Origin: Prochlorococcus sp. AG-436-J02
GTDB lineage: Bacteria > Cyanobacteriota > Cyanobacteriia > PCC-6307 > Cyanobiaceae
Direction of reading: 5' to 3'
NCBI GenBank assembly: GCA_003212625.1
Contig: QCPI01000002.1
Span: forward strand, 50,698 to 114,697
Length of the DNA: 64,000 nt
The notes under the pieces are model-generated. The model was not told the origin of the DNA and did no database searches. It worked only from the letters and a program-made list of their open reading frames with translations. Shown one piece after another: positions 36,241 to 47,245 of this stretch. Within the stretch, counting starts at the first letter, position 1. Each line of letters begins with the position of its first letter. Both the position numbers and the translations under genes were made by a program.

Positions 36241-36852
36241 ATGATTAACTTAACCTATAGATTTGCTCAAGATTCATCTTCTTTAGAACTTTCAGGTATA
36301 CCTGATGTATCAAATGGAGATGCTGAAGATACTATTGGGATCCTATCCTCGTGGACCTTAAAGATTATAGGATCACCTCTGTTGGAGGGGGAAAAGGATC
36401 ATCTTGATAATTTGATGGATGTTATTCTTAAATATTCAAGATCGTACATCTCTGGCATTCGAAATACTTATATATCTAATAAAAATATTGTAACAATTAA
36501 ACCTTTTGGTCTTTATCATAAATTAATACTTAATAGTACAAAGGAAGGAGTAAAACCTTTGGAAATCGTTTTGGATGACTCCGAACTAGCAGATATCACT
36601 AGATGTCTAGATCTTCTAAGATTTGACCATAGATTTAATATAAAATGGAATATTAAATTAGACAGGCCTTTTAGTAAGAGATATATTAATATTAATTTTA
36701 AGAAGTCAAAAAAGAATTTAAACTTTTTTTATTCCCTTATTTTTTTCCTTTCGACTAGTGCCTTATTAACATTACTTCCAATTAACAACAAATTCGAACC
36801 AATAATTGAAAATAATGCATCTCAAGATCTGTCTGAGCGTTTAAATAACTAA
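36241..36852 (+). CDS. DUF4335-like protein, 203 aa
   Basis: Begins LTYRFAQDSSSLELSGIPDV, continues ILSSWTLKIIGSPLLEGEKDHL (the conserved SWxLxxxGxPxLxGxxxxL block) and ends with one hydrophobic segment (about residues 166-184) that may anchor it. This matches the cyanobacterial DUF4335 family, usually next to DUF3038. Nine bases after the upstream gene, so co-transcribed. Confidence 0.7.
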   Translation: MINLTYRFAQDSSSLELSGIPDVSNGDAEDTIGILSSWTLKIIGSPLLEGEKDHLDNLMDVILKYSRSYISGIRNTYISNKNIVTIKPFGLYHKLILNSTKEGVKPLEIVLDDSELADITRCLDLLRFDHRFNIKWNIKLDRPFSKRYININFKKSKKNLNFFYSLIFFLSTSALLTLLPINNKFEPIIENNASQDLSERLNN

Positions 36853-36949
36853 CAATATTCTTTTTTAGTTATTTAGATATGTTATTATGTTATTTAAATC
36901 ATATTATTATACCAATACCTTATAAAATTAATAAAGTAAATTATATTGA

Positions 36950-37600
36950 ATGAAACTTTCAAATAGTGATAGGGATAAAATCGATTTTACTGATGATAAT
37001 TTGTTTTATCTTCAGCCAAGATATGTTCATCATCTAAGCCTTTCATTTAGAACTCGACTTACAAAATTATATTCAGAATATCTTTACAGCCATCATGTGG
37101 TTTTAGATCTTATGAGTAGTTGGGTAAGTCATCTGCCTACTAATATTCGATTTAAAAAAGTAATAGGTCATGGAATGAATTCTTCTGAATTAAGCGCTAA
37201 TAATAGGCTTGATAGCTTTTGGGTTCAAAATTTAAATAAGACTCAAAATATCCCAATAGAAGATTCAACTGTTGATATTTGCTTGATTGTAGCGGGATGG
37301 CAATACCTGCAATATCCTGAAAATGTTACTCTAGAACTATCAAGGATTATAAAATCAGATTCCTTATTAATTATTTCATTCACTAATCGAGCATTTTGGA
37401 CTAAGTCTCCCAATATCTGGTCTAATTCATCAGAGGATAGAAGAATTGAATACGTAAGTAGTGTTCTCTCCGACAATGGCTGGATTGTTCAAAAGATCAT
37501 AAATGAAAGGACTTTTGATAATAAGCTATTTGGTTTATATTCCAGAGAAAGCGATCCTTTTTTTTCTGTTATTGCCAGAAATAATAAGTCTAATAACTGA
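36950..37600 (+). CDS. SAM-dependent methyltransferase-like protein, 216 aa
   Basis: A class I methyltransferase-type fold: VVLDLMSSWVSHLP takes the place of motif I (hydrophobic strand plus acidic D then S/G loop), KVIGHGMNSSELSANNRL the second acidic region, then STVDICLIVAGWQYLQYPENV as motif IV and SDSLLIISFTNRAFW as motif VI. Relatives in cyanobacteria and plastids are uncharacterised. The normal glycines of motif I are replaced (DLMSSW), which is usual for this subgroup. Confidence 0.75.
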   Translation: MKLSNSDRDKIDFTDDNLFYLQPRYVHHLSLSFRTRLTKLYSEYLYSHHVVLDLMSSWVSHLPTNIRFKKVIGHGMNSSELSANNRLDSFWVQNLNKTQNIPIEDSTVDICLIVAGWQYLQYPENVTLELSRIIKSDSLLIISFTNRAFWTKSPNIWSNSSEDRRIEYVSSVLSDNGWIVQKIINERTFDNKLFGLYSRESDPFFSVIARNNKSNN

Positions 37601-37651
37601 ATTAGTTTTTATTTATATGCCTATTTAGGATATAAAAAATGTAATTTCATT

Positions 37652-37960
37652 ATGTCCTATTCTCTAATTAAATTTAGTTCTGAGGATTGTGGTACCTGTC
37701 ACAGAATGAGCTTTTTTGATTCTAAAGTTGCGAATGAGTTAGGTCTTGAATTTATTAGTGTAAAGTTACAAGATACATTGGTTTATAGAAAATATAGACC
37801 TATTCTTTTAAAGCAATATCCTACAAAAGAGGGTATGGGTTGGCCAACTTATTTACTAGTTAATAATCCTGAGGATGATTTTAAAATTATCGGTGAGTTA
37901 AAGGGTGGTATTTCTAAAGGTGATTTTAGAGATAGACTTTCAAAATTATTATCTGAATGA
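37652..37960 (+). CDS. Thioredoxin-fold protein with CGTC motif, 102 aa
   Basis: Strand LIKFSSEDCGTCHRM carries the redox pair C15-x2-C18 at the start of helix 1, and GMGWPTYLLVNN supplies the cis-Pro loop. It lacks the usual WCGPC active site, having DCGTC. Likely a reductant for an unknown target in the cytoplasm. Full length for a small thioredoxin-like protein. Confidence 0.8.
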   Translation: MSYSLIKFSSEDCGTCHRMSFFDSKVANELGLEFISVKLQDTLVYRKYRPILLKQYPTKEGMGWPTYLLVNNPEDDFKIIGELKGGISKGDFRDRLSKLLSE

Positions 37961-37968
37961 ATTAACAA

Positions 37969-38151
37969 TTAACTTACTGGTTGCATTAATCCACCACTGC
38001 CTGAATCAGAATCATCGTCGTCGTTTCCTGCATCAACTGTTAAAAGTGTATATATACCTAATGCAATTAGACTAATCAATCCACTAAAAAGGCTAAGACC
38101 ATAATGGTTGCTACTGATTTCTATTACTTCACCCAAGGTAAAAATACTCAA
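37969..38151 (-). CDS. Single-span membrane protein with acidic tail, 60 aa
   Basis: One hydrophobic helix (about residues 18-39, LSLFSGLISLIALGIYTLLT) is preceded by an N-terminus with EVIEISSNHYG and followed by an Asp/Ser/Gly tail (DAGNDDDDSDSGSGG) ending LMQPVS. The tail end looks conserved and not random. Possibly a thylakoid accessory protein; family not named. Convergent with the thioredoxin-like gene, 8 bases apart. Confidence 0.6.
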   Translation of the reverse strand: MSIFTLGEVIEISSNHYGLSLFSGLISLIALGIYTLLTVDAGNDDDDSDSGSGGLMQPVS

Positions 38152-38244
38152 ATTTTGGTGACTATAGCAAGTATTCTCTTTTAAAGTGTATTAGGCAACC
38201 AATTAATGTATTGACATGAGAGATCTTTCTTGACTTTGGTGTTC

Positions 38245-41200
38245 TTAACTAGATTCTATTTCATTATTCATTATTTTTAACCACTCAGTTAGTTGGTCTA
38301 GAAGCTTTTCTGTTTCCAATATCCCCAAACCTCTTATAGTCACAGTTGAATATCGATCACTTTTTTTATAGATAAATCTGCCTTGAAGATGGTTGGGTAA
38401 CCCTTTTCTAAGTATTTTAAAAGCTGGCTCATCCATCATTGTTTCTAACTCGACATTAGGTTTAGATAATTTGATTCTCATGAAGCCACACTTTTTGGCT
38501 ATTATTTTTAATTTCATTACTTCTATTAATGATTCTACCGCTTTTGGAAGTGTTCCATATCTATCAACCAGGTTGCCAGCAAATTGTAGTAAGGCTTCAT
38601 TGCTTTCACATTGAGTAGCTAATCTATAAGCGTTTACTTTTTCATCTGGATCTGTAATCCAATCGCCAGGTATAAAAGCCGTAATTGGTAGATCAATTTG
38701 TGTATCTTCAACATTAGGAATATCCTGTCCTTGTATTTCTGATATAGTTTCTTGCAATAATTCCATATATAAATCAAATCCGATTGTCTCCATTTGTCCG
38801 CTTTGTTCAATACCTAAAATATTTCCAACCCCCCTAATTTCCATATCCCTCATTGCTAATTGATAACCACTACCTAGATCTGTGAACTCCTTAATTGCTT
38901 TTAATCTTTGTCTTGAGGATTCATTTAATTTTTCATTTCCTGGATAAAATAACCAAGCGTGGGCTTGAACCCCACTACGACCAACTCTTCCTCTTAATTG
39001 ATAGAGTTGAGATAAACCAAATTTATGTGAATCTTCAATTAATATTGTATTTACTCGGGGAATATCTAATCCACTTTCTACAATAGTCGTACAAAGCAAA
39101 ATGTCTGCATCTCCAGCATTAAATGCTAGCATTGCATTTTCTAATTCACCTTCTTCCATTTGCCCATGAGCAATAAGTAGTTTTATATTTGGTATCATTA
39201 CTTTTATTTTTTCTGCAACTTCTGCTATTCCTTTAATACGTGGAACTATATAAAATACTTGACCACCTCGATCAATCTCTTGAGAAATAGCGCTTCTAAT
39301 TATTTCATTATCAAGTGGAGCTAAATGAGTTTTTATTGGTCTCCTTAATGGAGGTGGTGTTGTTATTAAACTCATTTCACGTACACCAGAAAGACTCATA
39401 TAGAGTGTCCTTGGAATAGGTGTCGCAGATAGTGTTAAAACATCAACACTTTTTTTTATTTCCTTGATCTTTTCTTTTTGATTAACTCCAAAACGTTGTT
39501 CCTCATCAATAACTAAAAGTCCTAAATCCTTATATGATAATTTCTTGTTCAAGAGTTGATGTGTACCAATGATTCCGTCAATACTTCCTTCTTTAAGACC
39601 AGATAATATTTGCTTGCGTTCATTAATCGTTTTGAATCTATTTAATAATGATACTTTTATTGGATAAGGTGCGAATCGATCAGATATTGTTCTCCAATGT
39701 TGTTGAGATAATACAGTAGTTGGTGCTAAAAAAGCTATTTGTTTTCCAGATGTAATTGCTTTAAATATCGCTCTTATTGCAACCTCTGTCTTACCAAAAC
39801 CTACATCACCACAGACTAATCTATCCATAGGCTTTTCGCTTTCCATATCTGACTTTACTTGAATCGAAGCTTTTGCTTGATCAGGTGTGAGAGGATAAGG
39901 AAATGAATCTTCTAATTCGTTTTGCCAAGGTCCATCGATTGGAAATTTATAACCTTTCTCTTTACTTCTTTCTGCATATAACTTTATTAAATCTAGAGCT
40001 ACTTTCTTTACAGATTTCTTAGCCTTTTCCTTTGTTTTAAACCAATTAGTACCTCCTAATTTGTTAATAGTGGGTGTCTTGGAGTTTGAATTCCTATATC
40101 TACCTAGACTACTAAGTTGATCGGCAGCAACACTTAGCTTGCCGTCCATGTATTTAATTACTAAATAATCTCTTGACTCTCCATTTATATTAAACTTCTG
40201 TATATTTTGAAATACCCCTATTCCATGATTTCTATGGACAACATAATCTCCGGGTTTCATTTTATTAGGATCTATTTTTCTACTTGCAGCCTGTTTCCTT
40301 CTCCTTACATAACCTGTACTAATAATATTATTTTGACCAAAGAACTCCTTATCTGTTATTAATCCTATTTTCCAAGCTGGTAGTAAAAAACCTTCAATTT
40401 CTCCATCAATATTACTTTTAATAGCTGCGGGTATATTATCCTTTACAATACTATTAATAGCGTTTATATCATCCCTATTGGGTATAAATTTAGAAATACA
40501 TTCATGTTCTTCCAGTAGAGAAACAGCACGACTTGGTTGAGCAGACATTATCCATATAGAATACTTATCTTTTATATAGTTCTTTAACGAAATACTTATT
40601 TTACCATATTGATTTGGAAGCCATTTGTGTAATTTGCTTGAAATATTAAACACATTATTTCTCGAAGTTAAATCTTCTAAATCAGTTGTATCAATTCCTG
40701 CATAAGTATTCAATTTATCATAAATAGTATTTATATTTACATGAAGACTTGGCTTATAAAATTTCTGATCGATTTTTTTGCCTTTATTTTCTATAGCTTC
40801 CTTATAGCTTTCGTTAACAATATTATACCATGCATTCCCATGTGACTTTGCTTGTAATCTTTCATCAACTACTATAAAAGTATCATCACCAATATAACTT
40901 AATAATGATTCTGGTTTCTCAAATGCGACTCCTAAATATTTCTTAGCAGAGGAAAGTGAATGCGTATTTATTAATTCTGAATATTGATCTTCTGAAAGTA
41001 GATCTCTTATAGGATTATCATTAGTAGACAGAAGTTTTTCAATGATTAGAGGATCGAATCCCGTTGGAGTAATACATACATTATCAACTTTATCTAGCGA
41101 TCGCTGAGAGATTGGATCAAACTCTTTAATTTTTTCAAGTTGGTCGCCAAATAGCTCTAATCTTATGGGAAGTTCACTACTTACAGGATAGATATCAAGT

Positions 41201-41748
41201 ATATCTCCTCTTCTACTCCATGTTCCTTCTTGGTCAATATTATTTGTTTTGATATATCCACATTCACTTAATCTTTCAGATAGTTTGATTAGATCAATTT
41301 CATCTCCTATCTTTAATTTTATACACTTAGATATTAGATACTTTAATGGTGGCAAATGGGGCTGTAAGGATCTTTCAGTAGCAATAACCGCAATATTCTC
41401 ATCATTTTGTAACTCTAATATATCACTTAGAACTTGTAGTTGTCCCCATACAATTTCAGATGATAAATATGAACAATCATATGGTGAAATCTCGCTGGTT
41501 GGATACAAACATGTTTTATTCCAGCCACAATTTTTAAGAAGTGGGAACCATCTTGTCGCCTCTTCTAAGGTTGGAACAATCACAAGTAGTTTTCTTGATT
41601 CTTTTTTAGCAAGAGATGTTGTAATCAATGCTTTCACAGTACGTGAAGCACCTGATAAGATTAATCTATCCTTTCTATTTGCTCTTTCTTTTAATTCATT
41701 GGTTAATGGATGTTCTTTTAATTTTTCTACAATTGACTCTAAAGACAC
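38245..41748 (-). CDS. mfd: Transcription-repair coupling factor, 1167 aa
   Basis: A DNA translocase that removes RNA polymerase stalled at lesions and recruits UvrA. N-terminal UvrB-like region, RNA-polymerase interaction domain beginning around KPGDYVVHRNHGIGVFQ, then RecG-like helicase motifs: Walker A GDVGFGKTEVA, LAPTT, DEEQRFG (DEEQ box), LTLSATPIPRTLYMSL, and TTIVESGLDIPRVN and QLRGRVGRS in the second lobe, and the C-terminal TRCF domain. The length is usual for cyanobacteria. Single gene on its strand. Confidence 0.98.
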   Translation of the reverse strand: MSLESIVEKLKEHPLTNELKERANRKDRLILSGASRTVKALITTSLAKKESRKLLVIVPTLEEATRWFPLLKNCGWNKTCLYPTSEISPYDCSYLSSEIVWGQLQVLSDILELQNDENIAVIATERSLQPHLPPLKYLISKCIKLKIGDEIDLIKLSERLSECGYIKTNNIDQEGTWSRRGDILDIYPVSSELPIRLELFGDQLEKIKEFDPISQRSLDKVDNVCITPTGFDPLIIEKLLSTNDNPIRDLLSEDQYSELINTHSLSSAKKYLGVAFEKPESLLSYIGDDTFIVVDERLQAKSHGNAWYNIVNESYKEAIENKGKKIDQKFYKPSLHVNINTIYDKLNTYAGIDTTDLEDLTSRNNVFNISSKLHKWLPNQYGKISISLKNYIKDKYSIWIMSAQPSRAVSLLEEHECISKFIPNRDDINAINSIVKDNIPAAIKSNIDGEIEGFLLPAWKIGLITDKEFFGQNNIISTGYVRRRKQAASRKIDPNKMKPGDYVVHRNHGIGVFQNIQKFNINGESRDYLVIKYMDGKLSVAADQLSSLGRYRNSNSKTPTINKLGGTNWFKTKEKAKKSVKKVALDLIKLYAERSKEKGYKFPIDGPWQNELEDSFPYPLTPDQAKASIQVKSDMESEKPMDRLVCGDVGFGKTEVAIRAIFKAITSGKQIAFLAPTTVLSQQHWRTISDRFAPYPIKVSLLNRFKTINERKQILSGLKEGSIDGIIGTHQLLNKKLSYKDLGLLVIDEEQRFGVNQKEKIKEIKKSVDVLTLSATPIPRTLYMSLSGVREMSLITTPPPLRRPIKTHLAPLDNEIIRSAISQEIDRGGQVFYIVPRIKGIAEVAEKIKVMIPNIKLLIAHGQMEEGELENAMLAFNAGDADILLCTTIVESGLDIPRVNTILIEDSHKFGLSQLYQLRGRVGRSGVQAHAWLFYPGNEKLNESSRQRLKAIKEFTDLGSGYQLAMRDMEIRGVGNILGIEQSGQMETIGFDLYMELLQETISEIQGQDIPNVEDTQIDLPITAFIPGDWITDPDEKVNAYRLATQCESNEALLQFAGNLVDRYGTLPKAVESLIEVMKLKIIAKKCGFMRIKLSKPNVELETMMDEPAFKILRKGLPNHLQGRFIYKKSDRYSTVTIRGLGILETEKLLDQLTEWLKIMNNEIESS

Positions 41749-41818
41749 TATTTGTATTCAATATATAAACTTAGACTACCACAAAATTTATTTATCTTGT
41801 GGAATATTCCTAGCAAGT

Positions 41819-42469
41819 TTAATTATGATTTCGAATAGATTTTAGTTTTGTAACAAAAGATATTAGCTGTTCTTGATTAAGCTCCTTCCTTGTCGAAACA
41901 TTGAATTCTTTCATTAAATATTTTCTACCTTGTTTATAATCCCATGATAAATCTCTAAGCAATCTGTCAGATTCTTCAATCATTTGGTTAGTGTTTTTTA
42001 TATTTTTTTTTGCTGAATCAAAATTTTCTATTTTTTTTAATTGGGTTAAATATTTCCTAATTTCCTCATATTTAGTAATTTTATTTCGATCATTATAACC
42101 AAATGTTTTTTCGAGAAATTTTATTTCATCATTTCTATTCCAATTCAGACGATTGATTTCTATATCTATTGCTGCTAGTTCATTGCTCCAATCAATAGGT
42201 TCTCGATTTATATTGATACTATCTATTTCCTCACTTTTGTTTTTGACATGATTTAATTTGTTTATAATATTGTTTTCATTTATAGATTTTATATCATTGT
42301 CATTAATATTTAATCTTTTATTTAATCTTGAAATTGCTTTATCTTCTGCATTCTCTACAGTAGAACCTTCGGCTAAGGCACTGCCAAGTTTCTTGTCATT
42401 CAACCAGCCATTTACCCGAACAACAGCTTTGTTATCAGATATATGACATAGTTTTGATTGAATTCTCAT
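41819..42469 (-). CDS. Conserved-looking hypothetical protein, 216 aa
   Basis: The N-terminal 50 residues (KLCHISDNKAVVRVNGWLND, KKLGSALAEGSTVENAEDKA) look like a compact alpha/beta unit, and the rest is Lys/Asn/Glu-rich helix with two similar segments (ELAAIDIEINRLNWNRNDEI and DRLLRDLSWDYKQGRKYLMK), each containing a W followed by a basic/acidic helix and a xFGY/xFNV end. This gives a hint of internal repeats. No family named. Upstream of mfd by 70 bases, same strand. Confidence 0.7.
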   Translation of the reverse strand: MRIQSKLCHISDNKAVVRVNGWLNDKKLGSALAEGSTVENAEDKAISRLNKRLNINDNDIKSINENNIINKLNHVKNKSEEIDSININREPIDWSNELAAIDIEINRLNWNRNDEIKFLEKTFGYNDRNKITKYEEIRKYLTQLKKIENFDSAKKNIKNTNQMIEESDRLLRDLSWDYKQGRKYLMKEFNVSTRKELNQEQLISFVTKLKSIRNHN

Positions 42470-42554
42470 AATATTTTTGATTAATACAAATTAGAATTAA
42501 TAGAGTTAAAATATAGCAATTAGCACTTCAAAATAGTTCTTTTTTCTGATTTTA

Positions 42555-43274
42555 ATGGATTCAGCATCTTTAAGATCCTTAACTCCTTTACTAGATGGAA
42601 TCGACAGATGGGTAGAACTTGCTCCTTTGTTACCTGTGATCGTTTCATTAGAACTTGTATTGTCTGCAGATAACGCAGTCGCTCTTGCTTCTATAACTAA
42701 AAATCTTAGAAATATTGATCAGCAAACACAGGCTCTAAATATTGGAATTTTTATAGCTTTATTATTGAGAATCCTTGTTATACTTACTGCTCAATTCTTT
42801 TTAAATTTTTGGCCTGTTAAGCTTTTAGGTGGTCTTTATTTAATTTCTTTATCTCTTTCTAAAGTAATCAGTATTAACACCCAACAATCAACTGATTATG
42901 CAGCACCATCTGCTGCTAATTCAACTAGTTCTTTATTAAAAGTTATTCTGTTATTGGCAGTAACTGATTTAGCTTTTTCTATCGATAGCATTACAGCAGC
43001 AGTAGCAATAAGCGATCAATTCCTTCTGGTTATTACCGGCGCAATTATTGGAGTAATAGCTTTAAGGTTTACATCTGGATTATTTCTTAAATGGCTAGCC
43101 GTATATCCTAATTTAGAAACAGCCGGATATATAGCAGTTGCAGTGATTGGTATAAAGTTGATTATTCAATTAATTTTTTACAGAATGGATATTCCTGAAT
43201 ATTTATTTTTTCTGATCATGTTATGTATCTTCCTTTGGGGTTTTTCAGGTAAAAAAGTTAATGAGAATATTTAA
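42555..43274 (+). CDS. TerC-family integral membrane protein, 239 aa
   Basis: About seven membrane spans. The family motifs [16 protein letters not shown] and [18 protein letters not shown], each with paired acidic residues within the membrane, are those proposed to bind metal ions in TerC proteins. Members export Mn2+ or assist membrane protein metallation; chloroplast TerC is needed for thylakoid formation. Convergent with fmt with a 4-base overlap. Confidence 0.9.
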   Translation: MDSASLRSLTPLLDGIDRWVELAPLLPVIVSLELVLSADNAVALASITKNLRNIDQQTQALNIGIFIALLLRILVILTAQFFLNFWPVKLLGGLYLISLSLSKVISINTQQSTDYAAPSAANSTSSLLKVILLLAVTDLAFSIDSITAAVAISDQFLLVITGAIIGVIALRFTSGLFLKWLAVYPNLETAGYIAVAVIGIKLIIQLIFYRMDIPEYLFFLIMLCIFLWGFSGKKVNENI

Positions 43275-44281
43275 TTTCCTAGGATATCATTAATATTCAT
43301 ATCAGATTGGATAGATAATGTGTATCCATCTGTTTTATTTTTACCTTCTAATTGACCATATTTAATTACTATTGGATAATCATTTGTCATTACTTCTATT
43401 CCATTTTTTTTGTTTATCATAATTATTTCTCCAGGAGTTTTTTCTTTTTTTTCACTATTTAACTTTAATTGAGTATCTGGTAATTTATCTTTATTAGTTA
43501 TTAATATCGCTTCAAAAATTTTTATTCTTTGATTATTTTTTATTGTATATGCATTTGGATATAGTCCTAGTATTTTTTTTATTATCTTTCTTGCACTTTG
43601 ATTCCAATCTATTAGATAATCCTCTTTTTTTATTTGCCTTGCGTAACTTGGATCCCCTTTTAGATTTGATTGCTCAATGGCTTTCAATTTATCTAACCTA
43701 TAAGTTTGATTTAATCCTTTGGTTAATGATATACGTCCAAGTGATTTAATTAATAGTTTTGATGATATTTTAGATAATTTATTTGTAAGTATCTCTAGAT
43801 TATCTGTATCTTTTATTTCTGTTGATTCTTGTTCAATAATTGGACCAGTATCTAATCCTTCTTCCATTGCCATAATACATATACCTGTCCTTGTGTCATC
43901 ATTAATAATGCTCCACTGTATTGGTGCGGCACCTCTCCATACTGGTAATAGGGAAGCGTGACTATTCCAACATCCAAGTTTAGGTTGATCTAAAATCTCT
44001 TTTGGAAGAAGTTGACCAAAGGCTACAACTATATAAACATCTGGATTCAAATTTATTAGTTTATCCTTTGTATATTGGTCATTCTTTATAGATTGTGTTG
44101 TATATACAGGTATCCCTAATTCTATTGCTTCTTGTTTGACAGGGGAGGCAGTTAATTTTTTTCCCCTAGTTCGCTTTCTATCTGGTTGTGTAACTACGGC
44201 TACTACTTCATATCCAGCATTAACAATATCTAGTAAATTTTCTGCAGCGTATCTAGGAGTCCCCCAAAAAATAATTTTCAC
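43271..44281 (-). CDS. fmt: Methionyl-tRNA formyltransferase, 336 aa
   Basis: Formylates initiator Met-tRNA. Begins [15 protein letters not shown]; the formyl-transfer core has the Asn/His site in [22 protein letters not shown] and the Asp in EGLDTGPII. The C-terminal OB-like domain ([20 protein letters not shown] onward) is present. Its start overlaps the end of pmbA by 4 bases in the same operon. Full length. Confidence 0.97.
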   Translation of the reverse strand: MKIIFWGTPRYAAENLLDIVNAGYEVVAVVTQPDRKRTRGKKLTASPVKQEAIELGIPVYTTQSIKNDQYTKDKLINLNPDVYIVVAFGQLLPKEILDQPKLGCWNSHASLLPVWRGAAPIQWSIINDDTRTGICIMAMEEGLDTGPIIEQESTEIKDTDNLEILTNKLSKISSKLLIKSLGRISLTKGLNQTYRLDKLKAIEQSNLKGDPSYARQIKKEDYLIDWNQSARKIIKKILGLYPNAYTIKNNQRIKIFEAILITNKDKLPDTQLKLNSEKKEKTPGEIIMINKKNGIEVMTNDYPIVIKYGQLEGKNKTDGYTLSIQSDMNINDILGN

Positions 44282-45663
44282 GCTTCACCGGTTATTGACA
44301 TGTTTTCAACCCAAACAAATGGACTAATTCCTTGATGAGTAACTATCTTTTCTTTTTCTATTTTTACTATACTATTTAGTACTTTAATTATATCTCCAGC
44401 AACTGTTGCAGCTTCTATTGATGTTCTTTTGGAGTCTTTTACTATCCATCCATCAAAAGGTAGAGAAAATGAACCTTGACTAGCCTTTACTCCTGAGTGA
44501 AGTGCGGATAATTCATCTATTAAAATGTATTCTTGAAGCGTAGATTTTACACTCAGAGTTTCATCCATATCCATTTCACCTTTACTTTTGCTAACAACTA
44601 ACCAATCCGGAGAGACTGATACTTTGGCTCCTAAGCCAGCATGTCCTGTAGGTGCAACTCCAAACTTCCGTGCTGTTGCTTCTGAATGAAGTAAGTTTGA
44701 CAAAATTCCTGATTTAATCAAATTAATATTTTGAGTTGGAGTACCTTCTCCATCAAAACTAAATGCTCCTATATTGTCTGGATGAAGCCCTTCGTCACTA
44801 ATATTTAGACTTTTGACTGCTATTTGTTTACCAAGTGACTCTTCGTTCATTAGACTTAGACCATCAATAATTGATCGTGCATTAAACATTGAACTAAATG
44901 CATTTATCAATTGAAGAAATGCTTCAGGTGTAAAACAAATTAAATATTTTTTTGTTTCTATCGCTTTATAATTTAAATGACTAATTATCTTCTTGGATGT
45001 TTCATCTATACATGAATTTATATCCAGTTTTTCTAAATCCGAATTTATTCTTATAGCTCCCGCACTCCTAGGCTTTTTGTTTTTCTCCTCTGACTTAGCA
45101 TATAAGTATATTGAGGACTGAGATAATTTCATAAATCTATTAGCTCCATCACTATTTATATATAACCTTTCAATATAACTTTCACTTAATCCGTTATAAG
45201 GAACAGAATCTATTGAATCATGTGTATCTATTAATTGTTTTTCAGCTCTCTTAAGTATTGTTAATAATTGATCAATAGAATGACTTTTTGAAAGTTTAGA
45301 ACTTATATCCTTTAAGGGTGACTTGGCTAATGATGAGAATTCTGGAGATTCTTTTTCATTACCATATAAGCTAGCTTCAATTGCTCCTTTCATCGCTTTC
45401 ATTATTCCTTTATCTGTTAAATCTGATGTACTTGTAATTCCTACTTTATTTTTATTCCAAACTCTTAATGTTATTGAATTCCGTTGAGAACCTTTTAGCT
45501 GCTTTGCATTTCCATTTTGTACCTGTACTGATATATCAGTGCTAGAAGAGGCACCCATGTCCCATTTTCTAATATCTAATTCATTACTGTATTTATCTAA
45601 TAGTTGATTTAAAAAAACTGGATTTAATTCACCATTAGTTTTAGTAGTAATATTATTTGTCAT
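44278..45663 (-). CDS. pmbA: PmbA/TldE-type peptidase subunit, 461 aa
   Basis: The non-catalytic partner of TldD in the modulator-of-gyrase family; the complex processes modified or unfolded peptides. The TldD/PmbA fold is seen in [36 protein letters not shown] and [20 protein letters not shown], while the HExxxH metal motif is absent, as expected for the E-type subunit. It is separated from tldD by one base and overlaps fmt by four. Confidence 0.9.
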   Translation of the reverse strand: MTNNITTKTNGELNPVFLNQLLDKYSNELDIRKWDMGASSSTDISVQVQNGNAKQLKGSQRNSITLRVWNKNKVGITSTSDLTDKGIMKAMKGAIEASLYGNEKESPEFSSLAKSPLKDISSKLSKSHSIDQLLTILKRAEKQLIDTHDSIDSVPYNGLSESYIERLYINSDGANRFMKLSQSSIYLYAKSEEKNKKPRSAGAIRINSDLEKLDINSCIDETSKKIISHLNYKAIETKKYLICFTPEAFLQLINAFSSMFNARSIIDGLSLMNEESLGKQIAVKSLNISDEGLHPDNIGAFSFDGEGTPTQNINLIKSGILSNLLHSEATARKFGVAPTGHAGLGAKVSVSPDWLVVSKSKGEMDMDETLSVKSTLQEYILIDELSALHSGVKASQGSFSLPFDGWIVKDSKRTSIEAATVAGDIIKVLNSIVKIEKEKIVTHQGISPFVWVENMSITGEA

Positions 45664-45664
45664 T

Positions 45665-47098
45665 CTATCTTCCTCCTACTGTTATTGAATCTACTTTTAT
45701 ATGTGGTTGTCCGACCGTTACATTTATACTTCCACTAACAGAACCACAAAAGCCAGCAGCAAGATCTAAATCATTAGCACACATTGATATTCTTGGTAAT
45801 ATTTCTTTTGCCTCTCCTATTAATGTTGCACCTTTTACTGGTTTATCAAGTTTTCCATTTTTTATTAGATAACCTTCTTCAACAGAGAAATTAAATTGTC
45901 CTGTTGGACCTACACTTCCTCCTCCCATTGATTTGCAATAAAGACCTTTATCTATACTTTCTATTAATTTATCAGGAGAATATGTACCTTGTTTAATATA
46001 AGTGTTTCTCATGCGACTAGCTGCTGCAAAAGAGAAGTTTTGTCTTCTACCACTCCCTGTTCTTGGATGACCAGTCCTCAGGGCACCTGCTCTATCTGAA
46101 ATGAATTGTTTTAATATTCCATTTTCAATCAATAAAGTATTTTGAGGTTCCATTCCTTCATCATCCATAGAGAGAGAGCCAAAAGCATAATTAGATAACC
46201 CTTCATCAACAGCGCATACAGCTGTATTCGCAATTTTTTTGTTTACTTTGTCATGGAAAGGGGAAGTTCCTCGTTCTAACTGAGTCGTTTCTAAAAGATG
46301 TCCGCAAGCTTCATGAAAAATTACCCCACCAAATTTATTTGCTAAAACAACAGGCATTTGTCCTGCTTCGACATATTCTGCATTCAACATTTGTTCAGCA
46401 CTTTCATTCAATTCAATGGCACTTTTATTGATATCCCAGTTTCTCAAATCATTAGGGTTGCCTGAGCTCCCATATCTTCTTGCAGATGTTGACCTATTTT
46501 TATCTTTTATTGCAATTACATTCATTCCAACGGTCTGATGTAAACGAATGTCTCTTGCGAAGACGCCATCTGTCGCTGCAATAACAACTTCCTGCCAACT
46601 TCTTGAATAACTTGCTCTACGTACCTCTAAGTTTTTGTTCTTACTCGAGAGTAATTTGGTCGAATCTAATAATTTAATTGTTGATTCGTTTATATCAGGT
46701 GAATCTTTTAACCAATTTTTCTTTTTAATACCATAATCCTTCAAGCTATCTAGACCTTCAAAATTATGTTTGTTTTGTGTAGCAATTTCAAGGCCTAACA
46801 TTCCTAAAGCTTGTGAAAGAGCAAAGAGAAGACCAGCCTTGGATAAATCATTTGTACTTACAAAACCATCTTTTTTGCCTAGAAACACTCTGATTCCAGC
46901 ACCAATACCAAAGGATGGGCTTACATTGGATATGTCATCCTGTTCTGCTAGTAGAGAAATGTTGTCAGTTTTTTCTAAGAATATCTCTATTAGGTCTGCC
47001 CCTGCTGACTTGCCAAGCGATAATAATTCTTCAATTTGTGGTCTTAATGTCTCGTCAAAAGTATGAAATAGTTGATTTTCACTGTGTTTAGTTAACAA
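45665..47098 (-). CDS. tldD: TldD-type metalloprotease, 477 aa
   Basis: The zinc-binding HExxxH is present in FHEACGHLLET, and GMEPQNTLLIENGILKQFIS and the Gly-rich GGGSVGPTGQFNF region match TldD. It forms a heterodimer with the product of the next gene (pmbA), and cleaves peptides in the cytoplasm. Usual length. First gene of the tldD-pmbA-fmt run. Confidence 0.95.
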   Translation of the reverse strand: MLTKHSENQLFHTFDETLRPQIEELLSLGKSAGADLIEIFLEKTDNISLLAEQDDISNVSPSFGIGAGIRVFLGKKDGFVSTNDLSKAGLLFALSQALGMLGLEIATQNKHNFEGLDSLKDYGIKKKNWLKDSPDINESTIKLLDSTKLLSSKNKNLEVRRASYSRSWQEVVIAATDGVFARDIRLHQTVGMNVIAIKDKNRSTSARRYGSSGNPNDLRNWDINKSAIELNESAEQMLNAEYVEAGQMPVVLANKFGGVIFHEACGHLLETTQLERGTSPFHDKVNKKIANTAVCAVDEGLSNYAFGSLSMDDEGMEPQNTLLIENGILKQFISDRAGALRTGHPRTGSGRRQNFSFAAASRMRNTYIKQGTYSPDKLIESIDKGLYCKSMGGGSVGPTGQFNFSVEEGYLIKNGKLDKPVKGATLIGEAKEILPRISMCANDLDLAAGFCGSVSGSINVTVGQPHIKVDSITVGGR

Positions 47099-47245
47099 TG
47101 TATGTTTATATTGTGAGTTTTTTTATTATGGCATTAGAAGGGCATAACTGCGACTTGCTATATTAAGAACACATATTTATTGTAATTAGTACAATTAATA
47201 GATCATAAAAAGGCATTATTGAATAGATATTAATTTAGATTCTAC

